In this document: positions 33,552 through 41,520 of the stretch, piece by piece | Layout: each line of letters opens with the position of its first letter | Numbering within the stretch: position 1 is the stretch's first letter | Origin: an uncultured Bacteroidota bacterium | Lineage (GTDB): Bacteria; Bacteroidota; Bacteroidia; JADZBD01 | Reading direction: 5' to 3' | DNA: 48,134 bases | NCBI GenBank assembly: GCA_937924855.1 | Contig: CALEYQ010000060.1 | Coordinates: 1-48,134, forward strand | Notes under the pieces: generated by a model | What the model saw: the letters and a program-made list of their open reading frames with translations, nothing else | What the model was told of the DNA's origin: nothing | Database searches by the model: none | Position numbers and translations under genes: made by a program

Positions 33552-35024
33552 TTATAAACCAAAGCCGTAATAGGCCCTCATTCCGTTCGGATATATTCCC
33601 TCGATGAGGATTCCACCCTGTTTATTTTCCAGGGCTTTGGCCAGATCTTCCACTGAATTTATCTTCTTTTTATCCACTCCGGTGATGATAAACCCTTCTT
33701 TAATTCCTGCACTGCGCAATTTTCCTGCTTCCAGGTCAACTACTTTTAGTCCACCGTCGATGCCCAGTTTCTTCCGCTCACTTTCTCCTACTTTTTCGAA
33801 ACTTGCTCCCAGCAGTTTTACAGGCTCAATAATTTCTTTTTCAACGAGCTTTGTATCGTTCATTTTATTTTTGAGGGTAACGGGAATTACCTTCTCGTTT
33901 CCACCGCGTACCACCGACACCGTAATTTTATCGCCGGGACGGTAACGGGAAACCTGCTCCATTAGCTCTGAAGTATTATTCACATCGGCATTTCCGATCC
34001 GGGTAATAATGTCGCCTTCTTTAATGCCGGCCAATTCGGCGGCACCTTTTTCGGTAAGACCCATTACATAAACCCCTTTCATATCCTTTAAGCCTTTCTC
34101 TGTGGCAAGTTTACTGTCGAGGTCGCGTATGCTAACCCCCAGAAATGCCCGCTGAACGGTTCCAAACTCAACCAGATCGTTAACAACTTTGCGAACGATA
34201 TTCACCGGAATGGCAAAACCGTATCCGGCATAAGAACCTGTATTAGAGGCAATTGCCGTGTTTATTCCGATCAGCTGCCCTGAGGTGTTCACCAAAGCCC
34301 CTCCGGAATTACCGGGATTGATAGCGGCGTCGGTTTGGATAAAGGATTCTATGGGAAACTGTCCCTTATCGGGATTGTTTTCAATTATATTAATGTTTCT
34401 GGCTTTTGCACTGATAATTCCTGCCGTAACGGTGGAAGTAAGATTGAAGGGATTTCCCACGGCAAGAACCCACTCCCCTACCTTGGCATCGTCGGAATTT
34501 CCGTAAAGTACATAAGGAAGGTTATTGGCCTTGACCTTCAAAAGGGCCAGGTCGGTTGATGGATCGGTTCCCACCACATCGGCCGTAAAAGTGCGCTTAT
34601 CGTTAAGTACCACTTCTACCTTGCTTGCCCTGCTTATCACGTGGTTATTGGTTACAATATATCCATCGCCACTGATAATGACCCCTGATCCTGAAGAAAC
34701 CTGGGGTTGAGGGGTGCCTCCAAAAGGCTGCCCTCTGAAAAAGTCGCGAAAAGGATCATAGAAAAAGGGCGAACCCATTCTGTAGGGTTCCGACTCATAG
34801 GTGGACTTTACGTGTACCACGCAATGAACGGTATTCTCTGCTGCCGCCACAAAATCTTTTGGAGCCTGATTATTGAGGGGATTACCCGCCTGCAAATAAG
34901 GCACCTGCGACAAAGGCAAAAAGTTTGAATTCCGGGGCTGTTCCTTTTTAATAAGGTCGTAAATGCCCAGTGAAAGTGCCGCTCCTAAAAAGGCGGCAAA
35001 AAATAACATAGCCAGTTTTTTCAT
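33552..35024 (-). CDS. htrA: HtrA/Deg-family periplasmic serine protease
   Basis: The 490-residue protease-chaperone degrades misfolded envelope proteins. An N-terminal signal/anchor (about 3-24) leads to a trypsin-like domain with the full triad: His128 in VTNNHVI, Asp158 in STDLALL and Ser240 in NPGNSGGAL. Two PDZ domains follow, the first at about 280-370 (RAFLGVSIRDL start) and a shorter second at about 400-485. It is transcribed towards rpoD and diverges from the interrupted gene at 35168. No exact TAnnTTTG box is seen in the 143-base upstream gap; a near match, TATTGTTG, lies at 35073-35080. Confidence 0.95.
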   Translation of the reverse strand: MKKLAMLFFAAFLGAALSLGIYDLIKKEQPRNSNFLPLSQVPYLQAGNPLNNQAPKDFVAAAENTVHCVVHVKSTYESEPYRMGSPFFYDPFRDFFRGQPFGGTPQPQVSSGSGVIISGDGYIVTNNHVISRASKVEVVLNDKRTFTADVVGTDPSTDLALLKVKANNLPYVLYGNSDDAKVGEWVLAVGNPFNLTSTVTAGIISAKARNINIIENNPDKGQFPIESFIQTDAAINPGNSGGALVNTSGQLIGINTAIASNTGSYAGYGFAIPVNIVRKVVNDLVEFGTVQRAFLGVSIRDLDSKLATEKGLKDMKGVYVMGLTEKGAAELAGIKEGDIITRIGNADVNNTSELMEQVSRYRPGDKITVSVVRGGNEKVIPVTLKNKMNDTKLVEKEIIEPVKLLGASFEKVGESERKKLGIDGGLKVVDLEAGKLRSAGIKEGFIITGVDKKKINSVEDLAKALENKQGGILIEGIYPNGMRAYYGFGL

Positions 35025-35155
35025 ACTTATTTCCTTTAACGGTTTTGTTAATTATAATTTAAGAAAATAACGCAACAATACCCCATCAAATTTTTTTCCA
35101 AACCTCTTTTTACTGACATTTTTAACATATTTTAACCTGATAACTGCCATATTGC

Positions 35156-35163
35156 TAATTTTG
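35156..35163 (+). promoter_or_regulatory. -7 promoter box TAATTTTG
   Basis: This exactly matches TAnnTTTG and ends only 4 bases before the ATG at 35168, consistent with a leaderless transcript. Confidence 0.55.
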
Positions 35164-35167
35164 CTTC

Positions 35168-35872
35168 ATGAAAAGCTCCGGAAGTCGGTTACTGATTTTC
35201 ATTCTTGGAATTTGCATTGGTCTGTTGGCCGGGGCCGGTTTTTTTATTTTTAAGGTAGATCAGTACATAGAAAAAATGGAATTGTTTAAACCCCGGAAAG
35301 ACACCCTGCTTATTTCCGGAAAAAGTGAAAAGTCCGGAAAGCCTTCGAAGGGCGAAACAGAAAACAAAACCACGAATTACAATGCCGGCGAGAAAAAATC
35401 AGGTAATTCCAATTCCAATGCCGACACTATAAATCAGGTACTAAATCAGCCCGGGGACTCCAAAAACACTAAAGACGATACGATGGGTTATTCCTATTCA
35501 GAAGACCAAATTTGGGTTCTATAGGACGAGCTGATTGACTCCAGGGTTATTCAAATCAAGTCGCTCGATTCCGAACCCAAAAACCCAAAGGATTCTGCCC
35601 TTCAGGAATTGGCAGGTATAAAAGAAGGGGGAAAATCAAATGTTCTTACGCTTGAAATATGGAAGTCGCCCGTGAATTACAAAGGCTATAAACTGCTGAA
35701 AGGAAAAGCCATTTTGTTTGGAATAAATCCTGCAGAAAACTATCAGGTTTTCAGGTATGAGGGGCAATTGTTTATCCGGTGGGGACAGGGAGTTTTCAGG
35801 TTAGAGCCCTCACAGGAATTCCGGAGTTTCGAACGGGTTCTTGATCCGGCCTTGGTTTCCCGGTTTCATTAA
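35168..35872 (+). pseudogene. membrane-anchored protein gene interrupted by in-frame TAG
   Basis: One reading frame of 235 codons runs from the ATG at 35168 to the TAA at 35872, broken only by a TAG at 35522-35524. The first part (118 residues) has an N-terminal membrane helix (about 10-28), then a Ser/Lys/Asn-rich linker. The part after TAG continues without another stop and contains a compact domain with LEIWKSPVNYKGYKLL and QLFIRWGQGVFRL, which looks well conserved. An ATG at 35609 could start only the last 87 residues. I take it as a gene carrying a nonsense change, a sequencing error or readthrough. TAG ends intact neighbours (for example at 8984 and 15009), so general stop recoding is unlikely. 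Function is unknown. Confidence 0.6.
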
Positions 35873-35875
35873 ACT

Positions 35876-36943
35876 TTACAGTTGCTTCAAGGCCCCCAAT
35901 ACTTTTTCGGCGGGCAGGTCATGCATACAGGATTTGCCATGCACGCAGGTTCCTCTGTAAAAACAATCGCAGGGTTTATCCGGCGACACTATTTTTCCCT
36001 TATCGAACAGGTTGAACTCGTATGGATTAAAAATATTATTCATCAATACGAGTTTCTTCCCCAGGGCAATCGCAATATGCATTCCCATGGTTACCTGGCT
36101 AACCACATAATCACATTGGTCAACCAGATTAATAAATTGTTGCAAAGGAAAATGACCGAGGTATTGGGCTCCGGTTTTGCTTGCGAGCAATCGGTTATTT
36201 TCATCTTCCTGCTTTCCGCCCAGCAATAAAGGGGTATATCCGTTTTTTACAAGGAGTCCGATTAATTCTATCCATTTTTCATTGGGCCACAGCCTTGAGG
36301 TCCATCGGTCGCCGCAACCGGTATTCAATCCCACCAGAGGACCTTTCGTTTTTATTTTCCAGGTATAACCCTTATCGCCATGATTATCGAAAACATACTT
36401 TTCTCCCCGGTAAGGTAATCCGCAAATGGCAAAAATTTCATCCACATAAGAAAGCCGGTTTTCCTTGCTTACATCATCGAACATGCCGGTCATGAACTTG
36501 TGAAAGGCCAATGGATTAACCGGCTGAATTACCCCATCCTGCAGCACATATCCGAATTTTTGACCGGCTTCAATGGACTTCAACAAAGCCCCTGCTTCCT
36601 TTTCCTTATCCAGATTTACGGCAATATCGAATCGTGTATTTAAAAGGTAAAGCGCGGCTTTATGATCAAAAAACAGAATTTCGTCAACTTTGCCTTTTGG
36701 TAAAATATCGGGGGATAAAGTAAGCCATGTAATTTTACAATCGGAATATTGCTTCCGATACGCTTCCAACAGCGGAGTAGTCCGGATAACATCGCCAAGG
36801 GCGCCCAGTTTAATAATGAGGATGCGATGTGTTACTTTCCGGTATTCGGGACAATCCTTACAATGAACACCTTTTTCCTTGTGGGGTTTACAGGGAATAT
36901 CGCCACGGTAATGAATACAATCGGGATGGATAAAAAATTCCAT
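35876..36943 (-). CDS. glycosyltransferase family 9 (heptosyltransferase-like) with Cys clusters
   Basis: The 355-residue protein has a GT-B fold of the ADP-heptose transferase type. KLGALGDVIRTTPLLEAYRK marks the N-terminal domain, and NTGCGDRWTSRLWP with the substrate-loop segment VTMGMHIAIALGKK the C-terminal one. It probably adds a sugar to lipopolysaccharide or another surface glycan. A Cys/His-rich leader (Cys9, Cys18, Cys28, Cys31) and a second cluster near the end (CDCFYRGTCVHGKSC) could bind a metal. I use the ATG at 36943 instead of a TTG two codons upstream. It follows the BamD-like gene by 14 bases and probably shares its mRNA. Confidence 0.88.
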   Translation of the reverse strand: MEFFIHPDCIHYRGDIPCKPHKEKGVHCKDCPEYRKVTHRILIIKLGALGDVIRTTPLLEAYRKQYSDCKITWLTLSPDILPKGKVDEILFFDHKAALYLLNTRFDIAVNLDKEKEAGALLKSIEAGQKFGYVLQDGVIQPVNPLAFHKFMTGMFDDVSKENRLSYVDEIFAICGLPYRGEKYVFDNHGDKGYTWKIKTKGPLVGLNTGCGDRWTSRLWPNEKWIELIGLLVKNGYTPLLLGGKQEDENNRLLASKTGAQYLGHFPLQQFINLVDQCDYVVSQVTMGMHIAIALGKKLVLMNNIFNPYEFNLFDKGKIVSPDKPCDCFYRGTCVHGKSCMHDLPAEKVLGALKQL

Positions 36944-36957
36944 TTTCAAAAATTTAT

Positions 36958-38832
36958 TTACCGGTTTGCGCGCTTTTTCAATTTCCGGCTCATTTTGCCG
37001 GCGCGGAGTTTTTCAACAAAGGATAGGTCCTTGCGATATGCATTAATAGCTTCTCTGGCATCACTGATGTTCTGCTTTACTTTTTCCGGTTTGAACCCGA
37101 CTTTTGAAAATTCATACCGGGCTTTAATGTGAATATATTTCAGCTCGCGTAAAACCTCACCGCTTACCTTTCCGGAATTGATTTGTTCAAGGGAGTATTC
37201 TATAGTTTTTTCAAATTGCCGGCTTTCAAGTAAGGCCTCCGCATAAATTACCGGTAGTTCCTCACGCATTTCAAGAGCATCCTTCAGAACACGGGCTGCC
37301 TTCTTTTTGTATTTGGGAACCAGTAATTCCGCAATGGATTTATGGAAAATAACGAGTGAGTCAAGAACCACTTTTTTCCCATCGGGATTAAAAACGGTTT
37401 TGTTTTCAGCAATGGCATACATGCTTTTCAGATAATACAGTGCGGCCTTTGAGTTTTTAGACTGGCCTGTGGTAACCGGCAACAAAGCACTGAAGCGCTC
37501 CCTTGCTTTTTCATACATCCCTGCTTCAAAATACCAGTAAGGCAATTTGGCCATGGCCGAAACCCTGAGCGAAGGCAATGTTGCATAATCATCTTCCAGC
37601 GACTTCCTTTCCGAGGAGCTTTTCACTTTATCTATCGTTTCCTTAAAGAACTGTTCCGCCGCATCCAGGTAATTTATTACATAGACATCCTCAAGGCGTA
37701 TAGCATCTTTTAACTGCCCGTATACCCGGCGCAAAGCCATTCCGGGAGCCTGTTCGGTAATTGTCTCCAGTTGCCCCAGATTGGCTTGGGGAATCAAAGG
37801 CAATGAAGCAGCCCGGGAAGACTCAAAATCCTTGTAGGCTTTAATAACATTGTTAACTCCATAGGACTTTTCAATAGACAGGAAATTTTTTTGCACCATT
37901 AAAAAATAGGACTGGCTGATAAGATTGGTAGCATCATCTTTTCGGCCGCTGGAGGGGTACAAACGAATAAACTCCCGGAAGCCTTTTATGGCATCGCTGT
38001 ATTTACCCGCATCAAATTTGTTTTTGGGAATATTGAAAGCTTCCTTTTCTATCAGGGTGACACATAGCTTTCCAATCTGGGCGGCTTCATTGGCATAGGG
38101 ACCTTTTCCATAGGTAGTTACAAATTTCTCCTGCAAATCCAGGGTGCTTTCAAGACGGGCAATCTTTTTATCGTCGATACTGCGGCTTGCCTGCTCGAAA
38201 CTCGACTTTAGAATAAGGAAGGAAATTTTTTCGCGGTATCTGGTGTCGGGAAATTCTTTGAGAAGGTTATTGAAGGAAACAATAGCCCCCCGGTAGTCTT
38301 CCATGTGGAATAACTGCTGGGCAATTTCAAAATTCTTTTTTTCCAGCTTGTCTCGCAGTTTATCAATCAGCTTATTACAACTGTCGAGGCGGGTGGAACC
38401 GGGAAAGCGAAGAATAAAGCCCTGCAATTCCCGGATGGCGTTTTTAGTGTCGGTTTGATCCAAAGAATACCTGGGGCTTTCCAGAAAATAACAATAAGCC
38501 CCCATAAACCCACATTCCTCGGCGTGTTTACTGGTGGGAAAGGTTCTTACAAATGTGCGAAAATGGTAAGATGCCATCAGGTAATCGCCCATGCAGTAAT
38601 GGCTGAAGGCATAATAATAATATACCATTTCTGCTTTGGGTGTTCCCTTGTAAACGGGCACGAGTTCCTCCAGCAATTGAGCCGATTTGAGGCAATCTCC
38701 CTTCTCATAAAAGCGAACCGCCTCCTTGTATTTAAACTCCAGGTCGGGGTTTTTACGAAGCTTATTGAATTCGGAACAGGAAGTCCAGAAAAGCAAACAG
38801 GCCAAGGCGCAAAAAATACGGAAAGGCTTCAT
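36958..38832 (-). CDS. bamD: BamD-like outer-membrane lipoprotein with long C-terminal extension
   Basis: Lipobox FWTSC (Cys19) and the following roughly 250 residues match BamD, the TPR lipoprotein of the outer-membrane protein assembly (BAM) complex: SEFNKLRKNPDLEFKYKEAV, then paired helices with YYYYAFSHY, FPTSKHAEECGFMGAYC and LIDKLRDKLEKK. Usual BamD is about 240-290 residues; this protein has 624. From about residue 260 it adds further TPR-like helices (KYSDAIKGFREFIRLYPSSG), a region with no recognised match and a basic tail (MSRKLKKRANR). No internal stop or frameshift is seen. A TATCTTCG box lies 10 bases upstream. Confidence 0.85.
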   Translation of the reverse strand: MKPFRIFCALACLLFWTSCSEFNKLRKNPDLEFKYKEAVRFYEKGDCLKSAQLLEELVPVYKGTPKAEMVYYYYAFSHYCMGDYLMASYHFRTFVRTFPTSKHAEECGFMGAYCYFLESPRYSLDQTDTKNAIRELQGFILRFPGSTRLDSCNKLIDKLRDKLEKKNFEIAQQLFHMEDYRGAIVSFNNLLKEFPDTRYREKISFLILKSSFEQASRSIDDKKIARLESTLDLQEKFVTTYGKGPYANEAAQIGKLCVTLIEKEAFNIPKNKFDAGKYSDAIKGFREFIRLYPSSGRKDDATNLISQSYFLMVQKNFLSIEKSYGVNNVIKAYKDFESSRAASLPLIPQANLGQLETITEQAPGMALRRVYGQLKDAIRLEDVYVINYLDAAEQFFKETIDKVKSSSERKSLEDDYATLPSLRVSAMAKLPYWYFEAGMYEKARERFSALLPVTTGQSKNSKAALYYLKSMYAIAENKTVFNPDGKKVVLDSLVIFHKSIAELLVPKYKKKAARVLKDALEMREELPVIYAEALLESRQFEKTIEYSLEQINSGKVSGEVLRELKYIHIKARYEFSKVGFKPEKVKQNISDAREAINAYRKDLSFVEKLRAGKMSRKLKKRANR

Positions 38833-38842
38833 AATCAGGATG

Positions 38843-38850
38843 CGAAGATA
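38843..38850 (-). promoter_or_regulatory. variant -7 box TATCTTCG
   Basis: This minus-strand match to TAnnTTCG, one base off the consensus, ends 10 bases before the BamD-like gene ATG. Confidence 0.4.
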
Positions 38851-38928
38851 ATGATTATTGCCATTTTAGCCCAGGTCCGGTGTTGACAATTGTAAGGGGC
38901 AGATTTAATGGGATTATTGTTTTTGATG

Positions 38929-38936
38929 TACCTTCG
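38929..38936 (+). promoter_or_regulatory. variant -7 box TACCTTCG
   Basis: This matches TAnnTTCG and ends 21 bases before the ATG of the alpha-oxoamine synthase. It diverges from the similar box at 38843-38850. Confidence 0.4.
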
Positions 38937-38957
38937 CATAGCTAAAGTATAAACGCT

Positions 38958-40208
38958 ATGCCAAAAGATTTATTTGAGAAATTCAAAGACAACCGCGGTC
39001 CGCTGGGGAAACATTCAAAGGAAGCCCATGGGTATTTTACTTTTCCAAAACTCGAGGGAGATATCAGTCCCCACATGATTTTCAGGGGGAAAAAACTGCT
39101 AAACTGGAGCTTGAACAATTACCTCGGACTGGCCAATCATCCCGAAGTGCGGGAAACCGACTCCGAGGCTACGCGTCAGTATGGACTGGCCTACCCTATG
39201 GGGGCCCGTATGATGAGCGGAAACTCAAACCTTCACGAGCAATTGGAAGCCGAACTTTCTGAGTATGTAAAAAAGCCGGATACTATTTTATGTAACTACG
39301 GATACATGGCCATGTTATCGGCCATTGATGCCATTGTTACCCGCCATGATGTTATTGTTTACGACAGCGAATCGCATGCCTGTATTATTGATGGCGTAAG
39401 ACTTCATATGGGAAAGCGTTTTGTTTTCCCTCATAACGACATTGCCAACCTGGAGAAGCAACTTGAAAGGGCTTCAAAAATTGCCGAGGAACAGGGCGGC
39501 GGAATCCTGGTAATCACAGAAGGGGTTTTCGGTATGCGGGGCGATATGGGCAAGCTGAAGGAGATTGTTGAACTGAAAAAGCGCTTTAAGTTCAGGCTTT
39601 TCGTAGATGATGCCCACGGCATCGGAACCATGGGAGAAACCGGAGGAGGAACCGGCGAGCACCAGGGTTGTCAGGACGGAATAGACCTTTATTTTGGAAC
39701 CTTCGCCAAGTCTTTTGCCTTAATCGGCGGATTTATTTCCGGCGAAGAAGATGTAATTGATTTCCTCCGATATAATATGCGCTCCCAGATTTTTGCCAAA
39801 TCACTTCCCATGCCTATCGTGGTGGGAGCCCTTAAGCGTCTTGAACTGATGCGGAAGCACCCGGAATACCGTGAGAACCTCTGGAAACTGGTGCATTACC
39901 TTCAGAAGGGACTAAAAGATGCAGGCTTTAATATTGGAAATACCGAATCTCCCGTTACCCCGGTTTATCTTAAGGGTAGTATTGAGGAAGCAACCAACCT
40001 GGTATTAGACCTCCGTGAAAACCACGGCGTATTCTGTTCCATGGTTGTTTATCCTGTTATTCCAAAGGGTATGATTATTTTGAGACTAATTCCTACCTCG
40101 GTTCACACCTTTGAGGATGCAGATAAGACCATTGCAGCTTTCCGGGCCATTACCAAAAACCTGGAAAGTGGTGTTTACAATACCGGAAAAATCCCGGCCT
40201 TTAAATAA
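38958..40208 (+). CDS. alpha-oxoamine synthase family PLP enzyme (serine palmitoyltransferase or cysteate acyltransferase candidate)
   Basis: The 416-residue PLP enzyme of the BioF/KBL/SPT group condenses an acyl thioester with an amino acid, releasing CO2. Motifs are LNWSLNNYLGLANHPEV, SESHACIIDGVRLHMG, the PLP-Asp motif FVDDAHGIGTMG and the PLP lysine Lys251 in GTFAKSFALIGGF. It is distinct from the bioF product in this window. Proteins of this subgroup in Bacteroidota act as serine palmitoyltransferases or as cysteate acyltransferases making capnine, the base of sulfonolipids needed for gliding. The choice cannot be made from sequence alone. It has a variant promoter box and is followed by a terminator. 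Confidence 0.85.
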   Translation: MPKDLFEKFKDNRGPLGKHSKEAHGYFTFPKLEGDISPHMIFRGKKLLNWSLNNYLGLANHPEVRETDSEATRQYGLAYPMGARMMSGNSNLHEQLEAELSEYVKKPDTILCNYGYMAMLSAIDAIVTRHDVIVYDSESHACIIDGVRLHMGKRFVFPHNDIANLEKQLERASKIAEEQGGGILVITEGVFGMRGDMGKLKEIVELKKRFKFRLFVDDAHGIGTMGETGGGTGEHQGCQDGIDLYFGTFAKSFALIGGFISGEEDVIDFLRYNMRSQIFAKSLPMPIVVGALKRLELMRKHPEYRENLWKLVHYLQKGLKDAGFNIGNTESPVTPVYLKGSIEEATNLVLDLRENHGVFCSMVVYPVIPKGMIILRLIPTSVHTFEDADKTIAAFRAITKNLESGVYNTGKIPAFK

Positions 40209-40228
40209 AACAAGGAAAAAAAACATCA

Positions 40229-40256
40229 GCCGCAGCCAAAAACTGCGGCTTTTTTT
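40229..40256. terminator. bidirectional terminator
   Basis: A 7-bp stem GCCGCAG / CTGCGGC with loop CCAAAAA is followed by seven T on the plus strand. On the minus strand a T-rich run follows within a few bases. It separates the convergent synthase and propeller genes. Confidence 0.8.
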
Positions 40257-41517
40257 ATCGTAGTATTTTTCCTGTGGTAATCTTCTCCTCGTCTGTAAGG
40301 CGGTAAAGAAACACTCCTGACGATGACCCGGAAAAATCAATTTCCTGTCCGGGTAAAACCCTCTCGGAAAAAACACGGGTTCCTTTAAGATCGAAAATCT
40401 CAAGATAGGTCTCCCGGGAACCCATAAATATAAAATTGCCGTTCATGGAAACAAGCGATGGCATTCCGGAGGAGGAAGCATCGGATTGACCCACCGTTAC
40501 ATTTTGCCATTTGGCAATCTGGAATGCGAAAGTACCACCTGCCTGGGTAAACTCACCAACGGCATACAGTTGTCCGCTATAGGGAGCCGCTAATGCATTT
40601 ACATTATTATTCATTCCCGGAGCACTAACCTGAGCCCAGGTGCTTCCGTTCCATTTGGCAACCCGGTTGGCTGCATTTCCACCGGCCGTGGTAAACGCAC
40701 CACCTGCATACAACTCACCGGAAAAAACAGCAAGACCTTTTACATTCAGATTCATTCCGGTTCCCAAAGAAGACCAGGAAGAACCATTCCATGCTGCCAC
40801 ATAATTTACGGGAGAGCCACCGGCATTAATAAACATGCCGCCAACAACCAGTTGGTTATTATATACCGCCATGGTTGCCACCCGGCCATCGGTTCCCAAT
40901 CCCAGAGCCGACCATGAACTACCGTTCCATTTGGCAATATAGTTAGCGGGAGTTCCCATAATATTTGTAAAATCACCTCCAACATAAAGTTCTCCATTCC
41001 AAACCAGCATGCTGTGAACACCACCGTTGGTTTGGGTTCCCATACCTATCCATGTGCTTCCTGTCCACCGGGAAATATTATAACTTTGATTTCCACCGGC
41101 CGAGGCGAATGTTCCACCTACCCAAAGCTCATTGTTATAGCTGGCCAGGGCATATACATTGTTTGCAGCTCCGGCTCCCAGAGGTTGCCAGGCATTTCCA
41201 TCCCAGCGGGCAATCTTTGAAACAGGATTGCTTCCGGTCATTGAAAAATTCCCACCTGCATATACCTCCCCGTTGTGAAGGGCAAGGGTAAATACCCCTG
41301 TATTAAATCCGGAACCCATGGCCGACCATGCGCTTCCGTTCCAGGCAGCCACACGGGAAGCAGGTGATGTAAAATCGCCCCCTGCAATCAGACGGTTATT
41401 CACCGTATCGCGAAGCAGGCAATGCCCGAAATTATTGAATCCACTTCCCACGGCAGACCATTGACAAAAAACGGTGAGGGGGAAAAGCGCAAAAAGAACG
41501 GTAGTAATTTTTTTCAT
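40255..41517 (-). CDS. secreted beta-propeller protein with T9SS type A sorting domain
   Basis: The 420-residue protein has a signal peptide ending near VFCQ. About seven repeats of roughly 40 residues follow, each built on 'KWNGSSWSALG..G...V..L....GELYVGGDF..AGG'. They are similar to Rax2-like or Kelch-like propeller blades. The last 70 residues carry a type A tail (ETYLEIFDLKGTRVF, then FLYRLTDEEKITTGKILR), the TIGR04183 pattern read by T9SS. It should be secreted or attached to the surface. It is the third gene of an operon with the S9 peptidase (3-base gap) and a paralogous propeller. Confidence 0.9.
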   Translation of the reverse strand: MKKITTVLFALFPLTVFCQWSAVGSGFNNFGHCLLRDTVNNRLIAGGDFTSPASRVAAWNGSAWSAMGSGFNTGVFTLALHNGEVYAGGNFSMTGSNPVSKIARWDGNAWQPLGAGAANNVYALASYNNELWVGGTFASAGGNQSYNISRWTGSTWIGMGTQTNGGVHSMLVWNGELYVGGDFTNIMGTPANYIAKWNGSSWSALGLGTDGRVATMAVYNNQLVVGGMFINAGGSPVNYVAAWNGSSWSSLGTGMNLNVKGLAVFSGELYAGGAFTTAGGNAANRVAKWNGSTWAQVSAPGMNNNVNALAAPYSGQLYAVGEFTQAGGTFAFQIAKWQNVTVGQSDASSSGMPSLVSMNGNFIFMGSRETYLEIFDLKGTRVFSERVLPGQEIDFSGSSSGVFLYRLTDEEKITTGKILR

Positions 41518-41520
41518 GAT

